Part shown: piece by piece, positions 44,035-51,865 of the stretch
How positions within the stretch are numbered: the first letter of the stretch is position 1
Layout: each line of letters begins with the position of its first letter
Assembly: GCA_027319585.1 (NCBI GenBank)
Contig: DAHVMY010000008.1
Location: forward strand, 1 to 52,129
From: AG-12 sp027319585
GTDB lineage: Bacteria > Chloroflexota > Dormibacteria > Aeolococcales > Bog-877
Length of the DNA stretch: 52,129 nt
Direction: 5' to 3'
Notes under the pieces: generated by a model
The model's input: only the letters and a program-made list of their open reading frames with translations
What the model was told of the DNA's origin: nothing
Database searches by the model: none
Position numbers and translations under genes: made by a program

Positions 44035-44049
44035 CCCGCGGCCGCGAAA

Positions 44050-45372
44050 TCAACTCCCCGTGGACGCTTGGTCGGTGCTGTCGCCGCGGGCCAGCGCGGC
44101 CACCAGCTCCCGCGCCTTGCCGATTTCGAGTTCGCGGCGGAACGCCTCCCGCAAACGCTGCCGGTCCGCCTTGGAGGATCCCTTCGGGATCAGCCCCGCC
44201 AGAGCGGCGTCCACCTCCTCGTCCGACACCGAGATCTGCTCGCGCCGGACCACCTCACTCAGGGCCAGGTCCAGGCGCACGGCCTGCACGGCGGGCTGGC
44301 GACGCTCCCCCCGCAGCTGCTCGAGGCTGGAGCCCTGGGCCGCCAGGAGGGCCTCCAGGGTCAGCCCCCCCTCCTCCAGCCTGCGGCTGAAGTCGCGGAG
44401 CTGGTGGTCGATCTCGGCCTGGATCATGCTCTCGGGGACATCCACCTTGGTGATCCCCAGAAGTTCCTCCAGTGCCGCCGCGACCTGGGCCTGCTCGGCT
44501 TCCCGGACGTTCCCCGCGGCTATCTGCTCTCTGATGTACTCCCGCAGCTCGGCCAGAGTCTCCCCCCGGCCGACGATCGCGGCCAGATTGTCGTCCAGGG
44601 CCGGCAGCTCCTTGGCCTGCACCCGGGTCACCTTGGCGGTGATGGTCACCAGCTCGCCGCGCAACTCCTCCCGGGAATAATCCTCGGGCATCGTCAGGGT
44701 GATCTCCACCGGGTCTCCACCGGCCACCGCGCCCACCAGCTGCTCCGCCATCCCCGGAATCAGGCCGCCTCGCTCCAAATCCAGCGTCTGGACCTGATCG
44801 GGGGCGCCCACCGGCTCGCCGTTGTGGAGCATGGTCAGCTCGGCGGTGACAACGTCGCCGGCCTCGACGGCGCGGTCCACGTCGACCAGCTGGGCATACC
44901 GCTGGCGGAGTTCGGCGATCGTGGTGTCGATGTCCTCATCCGCCACCGGCTTCACCTCCACCGGAACGCGGAGCTGGTGATAGTCGCCCAGCGTGACCGG
45001 TGGACGCACACCCACCGTCACCACGAACCGGAAGGGCTCCCCGCGCTCCAGCTGGGCCTCCGCGACCTGAGGTTGTGAGACCGGCTCGAGATCGGCTTGA
45101 CGGATCGCCTCGGCGTAGAGCTCGGGCAACAGCAGGTCGACCGCCTCCTGCTGGATGGCCTCCCACCCGACCGCCCGCTCCAGGACCGCGGCGGGTGCGT
45201 GGCCGGGCCGGAAGCCCGGGAGCCTCACCTGACCCGCCAGCCTGCCCACAGCCCGGGATATCCCCTTCTCCACCCGCTCCACCGGAGCGACCACTGTCAA
45301 CTTGGCCTGGGAATCGGGGAATCGCTCCACCTCGACGTCAAGGGCTGGAGCATCGGCGGGACGTGGGGTCAT
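44050..45372 (-). CDS. tig: Trigger factor
   Basis: 440 residues, the ribosome-bound chaperone. The N-terminal ribosome-binding loop reads LPGFRPGHAP, the family's GFRxGxxP. A middle FKBP-type domain (about residues 150-250) and a C-terminal chaperone domain rich in charged helices follow. ATG 45372 starts MTPRPADA with GAGAAGGA just upstream; the longer frame runs into tRNA-Leu. It lies 23 nt behind that tRNA, so both may share a transcript. A complete tig-clpP-clpX order follows. Confidence 0.95.
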   Translation of the reverse strand: MTPRPADAPALDVEVERFPDSQAKLTVVAPVERVEKGISRAVGRLAGQVRLPGFRPGHAPAAVLERAVGWEAIQQEAVDLLLPELYAEAIRQADLEPVSQPQVAEAQLERGEPFRFVVTVGVRPPVTLGDYHQLRVPVEVKPVADEDIDTTIAELRQRYAQLVDVDRAVEAGDVVTAELTMLHNGEPVGAPDQVQTLDLERGGLIPGMAEQLVGAVAGGDPVEITLTMPEDYSREELRGELVTITAKVTRVQAKELPALDDNLAAIVGRGETLAELREYIREQIAAGNVREAEQAQVAAALEELLGITKVDVPESMIQAEIDHQLRDFSRRLEEGGLTLEALLAAQGSSLEQLRGERRQPAVQAVRLDLALSEVVRREQISVSDEEVDAALAGLIPKGSSKADRQRLREAFRRELEIGKARELVAALARGDSTDQASTGS

Positions 45373-45395
45373 GGTCCTTCTCAACCTCTCATATG

Positions 45396-45480
45396 TGGTG
45401 CGCGGACCGAGGGTCGAACTCGGACGGGTTGCCCCACGGGGTTCTAAGCCCCGCGCGTCTGCCAGTTCCGCCATCCGCGC
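45396..45480 (-). tRNA. tRNA-Leu (anticodon UAG)
   Basis: Read on the minus strand, the 85-nt sequence starts GCGCGGATGGCGG. The 7-bp acceptor stem is GCGCGGA/TCCGCGC. The anticodon stem CGGGG/CCCCG holds loop CTTAGAA, giving anticodon UAG. A long variable arm marks a class II tRNA, the T loop reads TTCGACC, and 3' CCA is encoded. Confidence 0.96.
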
Positions 45481-45514
45481 CGACCGCTGGCGGCAGGGCC
45501 GCAGCGCGCGCCCG

Positions 45515-45520
45515 AGTATA
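45515..45520 (-). promoter_or_regulatory. -10 box of tRNA-Leu (and probably tig)
   Basis: TATACT on the minus strand, 35 nt before the mature tRNA 5' end. The same hexamer precedes clpP and ends the window. Confidence 0.5.
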
Positions 45521-45701
45521 TCCAATTGGGCGGCGGAGATCCGGAACCTCGAGCCCGCTCCGGCGCGTCGGCCAAGCCGCCGGGGTCAACGCTGAAACTC
45601 CCACGGCGAGGAGGCGTTGGTGGAAGTGGGGAGCGGTGCCGGCCGACCGCGGGCGCCCGCCTTGACCCAGCTGGCGCAGATGACTCAAGGAGGACTCCGC
45701 A

Positions 45702-46196
45702 CTGCCTGCGAAGCTCGACCGATCCCTGTTTGGCCCGATGGAGCCGTCCCCGGTCGACCGCGCCCTGGTCGGCGCCGCCCCCAACTCCTCAGCCGCCACC
45801 GCTCTCCACCGTGGTGGGGGAGCGAAGCGGCGCTCCAGGCCCGAGGGCGCGTCCCGCCCCGACCCCACCAGTCCCATTTCAGGCAGTCTGGCTCAGGACC
45901 GGGGCTCCCGGCTGCGGGAGCTGACCTGGCTCGCGGCCACGGACCTGTTCCTCGCGACCGCCTTCCTGTTGCGAGCCGACGGCCCTGGCCGGGGCTCGTT
46001 CGTGACGACGGTCGCTCCGGTCGGCAACTCGCTGGCGTCGGCGCTGCAGGGGATCGCCAGTCCCGACGCTCCACGGGTGGGGCAGGCAGACGACTGGCCC
46101 CGGGTGCTCGCCGTGATCGTCTACACGGTGGCGGCGGTGTTGGTGGCGCGCTGCTTCATGCTCACCTTGGGCAGGACCCAGAAGTCCAGGCCATGA
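45702..46196 (+). CDS. Hypothetical membrane-associated protein upstream of the glycosyltransferase
   Basis: About 152-164 residues with no known family. A polar, Pro/Ser-rich N-terminal half is followed by two hydrophobic stretches (LTWLAATDLFLATAFLL and VLAVIVYTVAAVLVARCFML). The usual start is ATG 45738. A CTG at 45702, 8 nt after a good AGGAGG, is in frame and may be the real start. It ends 45 bp before the glycosyltransferase gene, on the same strand, so a partner subunit is plausible. Confidence 0.6.
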   Translation: MPAKLDRSLFGPMEPSPVDRALVGAAPNSSAATALHRGGGAKRRSRPEGASRPDPTSPISGSLAQDRGSRLRELTWLAATDLFLATAFLLRADGPGRGSFVTTVAPVGNSLASALQGIASPDAPRVGQADDWPRVLAVIVYTVAAVLVARCFMLTLGRTQKSRP

Positions 46197-46240
46197 GTTG
46201 CAGCCTCGCCAATGACGCCGGCACCGGGGGGGACCGATAG

Positions 46241-48472
46241 ATGCTCTTCGACCTGATGCTGGCCGCGGCGATCACGTCCGTGGTGGCGACCGTGGTCGCC
46301 ATCTTCCCGGGCGCGGTGCGCGCGACCGCGCTCTTCGGCGCACCCCTGTCCCTGGTGGTGCTGGCCGCCTCCGCCTGGCTCACGAGCTGGATCACCGGCC
46401 AGTCCCAGCTGGCAATCGGGGTCGCGATCGTGCTTCTGGCCGCGACCGTGGCGACCCGCGCCCTGCTTCGCGGATGGAGTTGGCTGGCGCGGCTCCTCTT
46501 CACGTCGGCGATGGCGGCCTTCCTGCTGTACCTCGCCTACTCCATCGCCGTCACGGTCTTCCAGGCGGTGATCCCGCACCTTTTGGTGGTGGTGCTGCTG
46601 GGGTCGGTGCTGATCGTGGTCGCGGAGATCGCCGCCATGGGCCTGGCCCTCTCCTATCTCTTCGAGATCCTGGACGTCCTGGGACGGAGAAGAGTGCCCG
46701 TCTCCCCCGCGCCGGCGCCCGAGGGCTACCTGCCTCGAGTGGCCGTGCAGGTGCCGATGTACAACGAGCCCGTCGAGCTGGTGCGCGAGACCCTGGTCGC
46801 GCTCTCCCGGCTCGACTACCCCAACTTCCTGGTCCAGGCGGTGGACAACAACACCAAGGACCCCTCGGTCTGGATGCCGATTCAACAGCTGTGCCAGGAG
46901 CTCGGCGAACGTTTCACCTTCCTCCACCTGGACCCTTGGCCCGGCTTCAAGGCCGGCGCCCTCAACGAGGCCACCCGCCAGCTGCCCGCGGACGTCGAGG
47001 TGATCGCGATCGTGGACGCCGACTATGTGGTCCAGCCCGGGTTCCTGCGGGCGACGGTGGGCCACTTCGCCGATCCCAAGGTCGGTTTCGTGCAAACCCC
47101 CCAGCACTACCGCGACTGGGAGGACGACACCTACCTGCGCGGACTCTTCCACAGTTACCGGTACTTCTTCGACATCACCATGCCCGCCCGCGCCCACCGC
47201 GACGCCATCATCTTCTGCGGCACCATGGGGCTTATCCGGCGCTCGGTGCTGGATGAGATCGGGGGCTGGAACCCCGATTGCATCACCGAGGACGCCGAGG
47301 CCAGCCTGCGCATTCTGGGCCGCGGATATCGCGGGGTCTATCTGCAGCAGACATGGGGCGAGGGACTCATGCCCCTCACCTTCGACGGGCTCAAGAAACA
47401 ACGCTTCCGCTGGGCCCTGGGGGGCATCCAGATCCTCCGCCAGCACTGGCGCGAACTGGTGCCGCTGGCGCCACACCGACTGCGCCTGACCAGGGCGCAG
47501 CGGGCGCACTACCTGGTGGGAGCCATCCAGTGGTTCGGGGACGCCATGCTGGCGACCTTCACCCTGCTGCTGCTGGGCACGGCGGTCGCCACGGCCGCCC
47601 ATGACCGTCTCCCGGTGGCTCAGATCACCGGAGCGGTCCTGGTCATCCCACTTCTGTTCCTCGTCTTCGGCCTGCTCCGGGCGGTGTGGGCGCTCCGTGC
47701 CAGCGGTCGCCTCACCTGGAGGGACGCGGGGGCGGCCCTGCGCGTTTGGTTCGCGCTCAGCTGGACCGTGACCTTGGCAGACATCCGCGGGCTGCTGGTC
47801 TCGCGCGCCAGCTTCCTGCGCACCCCCAAGCGGCGGGAAGGCATCAGCAGCTGGGCCCAGGCGCTGCGATCCTCGCGGTTCGAGACCACCCTGGCGGTCG
47901 CGGCCGTGCTCGCCGCTGCGGCGATGGAGGTGCGGGCCTTCAGCTTCACCACGTCGGTGCTGGCGGTGCTGCTGCTCTTTCAGGCATCGGTGTACCTCTG
48001 CGCCCCCTGGGCCAGTCTGGCGGCGGAGGGGATTCACCTGACCCCGATGCGGCGGATATACCTCAACTCCTCCCGGTCCACTGGGAACGGGTATCAGAGC
48101 CGCTCCTCGATCGCGGCGATCCCCCTGGGCCTGGCGGTCGCGGCCTTCGCCAGCCTGATCATCGCCTTCGCCGCGGCCAGTCCGCCGGGACCCCAGCCGT
48201 TTGGCGGTGGAAGCGGCGCGGGAAGCCTACCCGCGGTCCTGAACCCGCCGCCGGCGGTCGGGGTCGTGAGCAAGCCCACCCCCACCGCCGTGCCCAGCCC
48301 GTCGGCGAGCCCCTCGGCCAACCCTTCCCCGAGCCCGTCCGCCAGTCCGTCGGTGACTCCTTCGCCCAGCGCTTCCGCATCTCCCAGTACCTCGGCATCG
48401 CCGAGCCCGTCGCCATCGACGTCTCCAAGCCCGTCCCCCTCGCCCTCGGCCAAGGCGTCACCGACTGCTTGA
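46241..48472 (+). CDS. Membrane GT2 glycosyltransferase (cellulose-synthase-like) with Pro/Ser-rich tail
   Basis: 743 residues, processive beta-glycan synthase type. Four N-terminal membrane segments precede the GT2 domain. It has QVPMYNE, then VDADYVV (DxD), TEDAE (TED) and KKQRFRWALGG (QxxRW), in the normal order. Several membrane helices follow. The last 70 residues are a low-complexity tail of Pro, Ser, Ala and Thr (48285-48470), presumably outside the membrane. The product could be a glucan or another beta-linked polymer; no PilZ or cellulose-specific partner is seen. The start ATG is 45 bp behind the small membrane protein gene. Confidence 0.9.
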   Translation: MLFDLMLAAAITSVVATVVAIFPGAVRATALFGAPLSLVVLAASAWLTSWITGQSQLAIGVAIVLLAATVATRALLRGWSWLARLLFTSAMAAFLLYLAYSIAVTVFQAVIPHLLVVVLLGSVLIVVAEIAAMGLALSYLFEILDVLGRRRVPVSPAPAPEGYLPRVAVQVPMYNEPVELVRETLVALSRLDYPNFLVQAVDNNTKDPSVWMPIQQLCQELGERFTFLHLDPWPGFKAGALNEATRQLPADVEVIAIVDADYVVQPGFLRATVGHFADPKVGFVQTPQHYRDWEDDTYLRGLFHSYRYFFDITMPARAHRDAIIFCGTMGLIRRSVLDEIGGWNPDCITEDAEASLRILGRGYRGVYLQQTWGEGLMPLTFDGLKKQRFRWALGGIQILRQHWRELVPLAPHRLRLTRAQRAHYLVGAIQWFGDAMLATFTLLLLGTAVATAAHDRLPVAQITGAVLVIPLLFLVFGLLRAVWALRASGRLTWRDAGAALRVWFALSWTVTLADIRGLLVSRASFLRTPKRREGISSWAQALRSSRFETTLAVAAVLAAAAMEVRAFSFTTSVLAVLLLFQASVYLCAPWASLAAEGIHLTPMRRIYLNSSRSTGNGYQSRSSIAAIPLGLAVAAFASLIIAFAAASPPGPQPFGGGSGAGSLPAVLNPPPAVGVVSKPTPTAVPSPSASPSANPSPSPSASPSVTPSPSASASPSTSASPSPSPSTSPSPSPSPSAKASPTA
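48285..48470 (+). repeat. Low-complexity Pro/Ser-coding repeat
   Basis: About 60 codons built mainly from AGC/TCG/CCG/CCC units, giving PSPS-type repeats at the end of the glycosyltransferase gene. The tract is uninterrupted in frame. It is liable to length change by slippage. Confidence 0.8.
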
Positions 48473-48658
48473 CGAGCCACTGATTTGGATCTGCGGCCGA
48501 CTTTCGCCGCACCCATCGCGGCCGGGTGGCTGAAGGAGCGACGTGGGAAGGGGAAGGTCATCGACATCCGCCAGGGTCGGCGATAGGATGGGGGAATCGG
48601 GGGATCGGGCCAGGCCTTCCGATCAGTGCGCCGCGACGGATTCAGGAGGAGGCGTCAT

Positions 48659-48889
48659 TTGGAGAGCGTAGAGGCGATAACCGCGACCAGCCCGGCGGCT
48701 CGAGAGCTAGTCGCCAAGATCGAGCAGAAGGCGCTCCAGCTCTCGGCGCTGCTGCGGGAGCTGGACAATCATCCGATCCCCTTCGACCAGTCGCTGCGAG
48801 AGGAGCTGATCGCCGCTCTGGACCAGGTCGGGTGCCGGATCGCGGCGACCAGGGCCCTGGAGGCAGGACTCCAGGCCGGCGACAGCTAG
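48659..48889 (+). CDS. Small helical protein of unknown function
   Basis: 76 residues, beginning with TTG six bases after AGGAGGAGG. It is charged and helical (LVAKIEQKALQLSALLRELD, then LREELIAALDQV). No family recognised. It stands alone between the glycosyltransferase and tRNA-Arg. The excellent ribosome-binding site supports translation. Confidence 0.65.
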   Translation: MESVEAITATSPAARELVAKIEQKALQLSALLRELDNHPIPFDQSLREELIAALDQVGCRIAATRALEAGLQAGDS

Positions 48890-48921
48890 GCAACCGGCAG
48901 GGGCGTTCCTCTACCAAAGGT

Positions 48922-48927
48922 TAGAAT
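48922..48927 (+). promoter_or_regulatory. -10 box of tRNA-Arg
   Basis: TAGAAT, 5/6 to consensus, 10 nt ahead of the mature tRNA 5' end. No good -35 seen. Confidence 0.45.
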
Positions 48928-48937
48928 CGTACTTCCG

Positions 48938-49016
48938 GCGCCCATAGCTCAGCCCGGATAGAGCACCAGACTACGGATCTGGGTTTGCGGGGGTTCAAAT
49001 CCCTCTGGGCGCACCA
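48938..49016 (+). tRNA. tRNA-Arg (anticodon ACG)
   Basis: 79 nt on the plus strand starting GCGCCCATAGCTCAG. Acceptor stem GCGCCCA/TGGGCGC. The anticodon stem CCAGA/TCTGG holds loop CTACGGA, giving ACG, which is probably edited to ICG. T loop TTCAAAT. CCA is encoded. Confidence 0.96.
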
Positions 49017-49203
49017 TTCCTCTGATGAGATCGACAGCGCTGGCGTGGGCGATGGCAAATCAGAATGACGGCCATCACGCTGACCTTGCACCTGGGACGC
49101 CGCCCTGAGGGCCATTCAGCAAGCCGAGGCCGGATCGGGCTGGCGGCCGCGTTCCCGCTTGGGACAGGTCATGACGCGAGATCTTGGCTTGAGGCAATAG
49201 TGC
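49017..49203. other. Intergenic region after tRNA-Arg
   Basis: 187 bp between tRNA-Arg and the convergent sigma-factor gene. I see no gene and no clear terminator. Confidence 0.5.
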
Positions 49204-50163
49204 TCACCGGTCATAACGCGCTCCTTCTTGGCCCAATTGGGCAGAGGGGACCCGGCGGGCCTGGGTCGCCTCGCGCATGACCGCCCAGGCATCCCCCACG
49301 GGACCCATGTGCCCGAGCTTGTCCGGATTGATCACTGAGCGGATCGCCTGAACTCGACCGTCGACGATGTCCAGGGCCAGGGTGCAGAGCACCTTGGCGT
49401 CCCGGTCGCGGAATACCGCGCCCGGCTGGTAATTCACGTCACGGAGTTCCAAGGCGACGCCAATCCGGAATAGTGGTGGGACCGTCGCGACGAGCGCCCG
49501 CGCCACCTTCCCCGGGCCGATCATGGGCCTCGCCCACTGCGGGAGCTTGCCGCCACTGTCCCAGAGCAACTGGACGTCAGCTGCCAGCAGTTCTCGCAGG
49601 CTGTCCACCTCCCCCTCCCGAAGCGCGTCGAAGAACCGCGACGCCAGCTTCTCCCGCTCCCGGGAGTCCACCGTAAACCGAGGTCGCCCAGCATCCATGT
49701 GGCGTCGCGCCCGGGCCGCCAGCTGTCGGCATGCCGCCTCCGACCGCCCGACGGCTGCCGCGACTTCGGAGAAGCCAAATCCGAACACCTCCCGCAGTAC
49801 AAAGACCGCTCGCTCGAGGGGACTGAGCCGCTCCATCAGCAGCAGGGCCGCGACAGAAACCGAGTCGGCCAGCTCAGCCGACCGCTCCGGGTCCTCGTAG
49901 GGGTCGGTGAGCAGCGGCTCGGGCAACCAGGGTCCGACGTACTCCTCCCTGCGAACTCGGGCCGAGCGCAGCACGTCGATCGAGATCCGGGCCACCACCG
50001 CCGAGAGGAATGCCTTGGTCGACGCCGGCGGGGTGGGAGATGCGTCATACCGTAGCCAGCTCTCCTGCACCGCATCCTCAGCCTCGCTCACGCTGCCGAG
50101 GATGCGGTAGGCAATCGCAAACAGCAGCGGGCGCAGCTCTTCAAATTCCTCGACCGAATTCAA
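49204..50163 (-). CDS. ECF sigma factor of the ECF41 group, with SnoaL-like C-terminal domain
   Basis: 319 residues. The sigma-2 region (LFAIAYRILGSVSEAEDAVQ) and the sigma-4 region (LSPLERAVFVLREVFGFGFS, then EVAAAVGRSEAACRQLAAR) are clear. The last 130 residues are a SnoaL-like domain. They carry SGGKL near the position of the ECF41 DGGGKV motif and an exact NPDKL, both hallmarks of ECF41. This domain modulates activity in place of an anti-sigma factor. TTG 50163 overlaps the epimerase stop (TTGA). Confidence 0.93.
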   Translation of the reverse strand: MNSVEEFEELRPLLFAIAYRILGSVSEAEDAVQESWLRYDASPTPPASTKAFLSAVVARISIDVLRSARVRREEYVGPWLPEPLLTDPYEDPERSAELADSVSVAALLLMERLSPLERAVFVLREVFGFGFSEVAAAVGRSEAACRQLAARARRHMDAGRPRFTVDSREREKLASRFFDALREGEVDSLRELLAADVQLLWDSGGKLPQWARPMIGPGKVARALVATVPPLFRIGVALELRDVNYQPGAVFRDRDAKVLCTLALDIVDGRVQAIRSVINPDKLGHMGPVGDAWAVMREATQARRVPSAQLGQEGARYDR

Positions 50164-51080
50164 GCAAGCCCTTCCTCGAAGCCTTGGCGCCACGAGGGAT
50201 ACAGCAGCTCCCAGCCCAGCTCGCGTTTGGCCTTGGCGTTGGAGAAGCCCCGCCCCTCAGTCATCATCGCCACCACCACCTCCCCGGCCACCAGGCGCGC
50301 CAGCCACGTGGGGATTCGCATCGGCGGCCTGGCGCCCGCGGATGCTGCCAGATGCGGAAGCCACTGCGAGGCTGGGGCGGGTTCGTCGTCGACTATGTTG
50401 TACACCCCTTTCGCCTGTTGCTCCACCGCCAGCACGGTGGCGCTGGCGGCGTCGTCGAGGTGCACCCACGAGCAGTAACCGGTGCCGCGCCCGACCACGG
50501 GATACTGTCGCTTCCGCACCAACTCCACCTGGTCGTCGGTGGCGCCTGGCCCGTACAGCGCGCCGTAACGCACCACTGCTCCCCGAGCTTGGAGGACCAT
50601 CACCTCGAGGTAACGGACGGCCTCCATAACCCGTTGAGCAGCGGTGCCCACCATCAGGTCCAAAGGATTGTCTTCGGTCTTGACCCATCCCCCCTCACGG
50701 ATGCCGTTCCAGCCCGCGTAGCTCTGCGCGACCAAGTGCGGCACGCCGGTCGCCTGCGCTGCCGCCAGCAGGTGGTCAGTACCCCTGGTACGGAGCAGGT
50801 TGGTGGTGGCGAACCACCGATCCATGTGCTTCAGGTCAGGCTTGCCGCCGATGGCCGTCATCTCGTGCACGATCACGTCCGGCCGTGCCCTTGCCACCAC
50901 CTCACCTACCGATACCGCATCCAGCCCGTCCATCACAACCGCCTCGCCGCCGAGCTGCTCAATTTGGCTCAACCTGGCCACGCTCCTGGTGGTCGCCGTC
51001 ACCTGGTGGCCGCGGGCCACCAACTGCCGCACCAGCCGCCGCCCCACGACCCCGGTCCCGCCCGCAACGAACACCCGCAT
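50160..51080 (-). CDS. NAD(P)-dependent epimerase/dehydratase-type oxidoreductase
   Basis: 306 residues of the extended SDR class. Cofactor loop GGTGVVGRRLV is at the N-terminus. The usual YxxxK is less clear (SYAGWNG). The C-terminal part is epimerase-like. ATG 51080 has GGGAG 8 nt upstream; the ATG two codons earlier is too close to it. It is translated with the downstream sigma gene. ECF41 sigma factors typically control a neighbouring carboxymuconolactone decarboxylase, oxidoreductase or epimerase gene, and this one fits. Confidence 0.88.
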   Translation of the reverse strand: MRVFVAGGTGVVGRRLVRQLVARGHQVTATTRSVARLSQIEQLGGEAVVMDGLDAVSVGEVVARARPDVIVHEMTAIGGKPDLKHMDRWFATTNLLRTRGTDHLLAAAQATGVPHLVAQSYAGWNGIREGGWVKTEDNPLDLMVGTAAQRVMEAVRYLEVMVLQARGAVVRYGALYGPGATDDQVELVRKRQYPVVGRGTGYCSWVHLDDAASATVLAVEQQAKGVYNIVDDEPAPASQWLPHLAASAGARPPMRIPTWLARLVAGEVVVAMMTEGRGFSNAKAKRELGWELLYPSWRQGFEEGLA

Positions 51081-51122
51081 CGGCATGTCTCCCTGACTCC
51101 CGAACCTGTTCCTGACACCTCA

Positions 51123-51149
51123 GACGAGACAGGCCGGTTGCCCGTGACA
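51123..51149 (-). promoter_or_regulatory. ECF41-type promoter of the epimerase-sigma operon
   Basis: On the minus strand TGTCACG (51149-51143) and CGTC (51126-51123) are 16 bp apart. The known ECF41 target motif is TGTCACA in the -35 and CGTC in the -10 region. It lies about 43-69 bp upstream of the epimerase ATG. A six-of-seven plus four-of-four match at the expected spacing makes autoregulation likely. Confidence 0.7.
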
Positions 51150-51406
51150 CTGAAGGCAGGTCACGAGGAATGGCATCCCTGACGGCTGGGGGTCCATGGG
51201 GCTCCAGTCTCCCGGCGCCCGACGCCGGCTTTGCTGCGTCCGAACTCGGAAGCTGCCGCCATGCATAATTCGGGACTCTGGTCGAGGAAGAGCTGGGTCA
51301 AGTACCCACGGGGACGGCTCATCGGGTTCCGGCGTCGCGGTCAGCGTCATGGCACTCCCCCAACGCTGGCCCCACGAGCTCGCCTCGCCGGCCCCACAAT
51401 GCAGGC
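51150..51406. other. Intergenic region between the ECF41 operon and the VOC gene
   Basis: The divergent gap is 326 bp in all, including the ECF41 promoter. The rest shows no gene, and no clear promoter for the VOC gene. Confidence 0.5.
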
Positions 51407-51865
51407 ATGGCCGCCGCAATGACCTTCCCGAGCCTGCGTCAGACCGTCATCGACTGTGAGAACGCTCGCCAGCTCGCCGAGTTCTATCGTCAACTGTTGA
51501 ACCTCGAATACCGGACCGGTGACCAGCCGCCGGCTCCCGGCCAGCCGGATCCGAGGGGCCACGATTGGCTGGTGCTGGTGCGGCCCGCCGGGGAGCCGGT
51601 CCTGGCCTTCCAGCAGGTCAAGCGCCTGCTGGTCGTCACGTGGCCCGACGGTCCGGTCCCTCAGCAGATGCATCTGGACATCACGGTGGACAACTTGGCC
51701 GAGCTCGACGCTCAACATGAGCGGGCGCTGGCTCTGGGAGCTCGCCTGCTGCGAGATCGCTCAAACGACCCTGACGAGCCGCTGCGCGTCTACGCTGACC
51801 CAGCGGGCCACCCCTTCTGCATCTTCGTGGCGCCACCTCCCAACAGCCCCGTGGCTGGCCGCTGA
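51407..51865 (+). CDS. VOC-family (glyoxalase-like) protein
   Basis: 152 residues. A VOC fold with two beta-alpha-beta-beta-beta units: TVIDCENARQLAEFYRQLL at the start, HLDITVDNLAELDAQHERAL in the middle and VYADPAGHPFCIFV at the end. The His in QMHLDI and the Glu/Asp pattern resemble the glyoxalase-6 subgroup. Metal use and substrate are unknown. ATG 51407 or 51419 could be the start. Confidence 0.87.
   Translation: MAAAMTFPSLRQTVIDCENARQLAEFYRQLLNLEYRTGDQPPAPGQPDPRGHDWLVLVRPAGEPVLAFQQVKRLLVVTWPDGPVPQQMHLDITVDNLAELDAQHERALALGARLLRDRSNDPDEPLRVYADPAGHPFCIFVAPPPNSPVAGR

Noticed and set aside
44035..44055. TTGATT as -35 of the clpP promoter
   Set aside because: It is only 13 bp from the TATACT box, too short for a sigma-70 spacer.
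46121..48037. 638-codon frame antisense to the glycosyltransferase
   Set aside because: Low-complexity, Gln/Arg/Gly/His-rich translation and no motif, while the plus-strand gene has all GT2 motifs.
48921..49115. Minus-strand frame encoding RDLNPRK-type peptide
   Set aside because: Typical false frame produced by a tRNA gene (tRNA-Arg).
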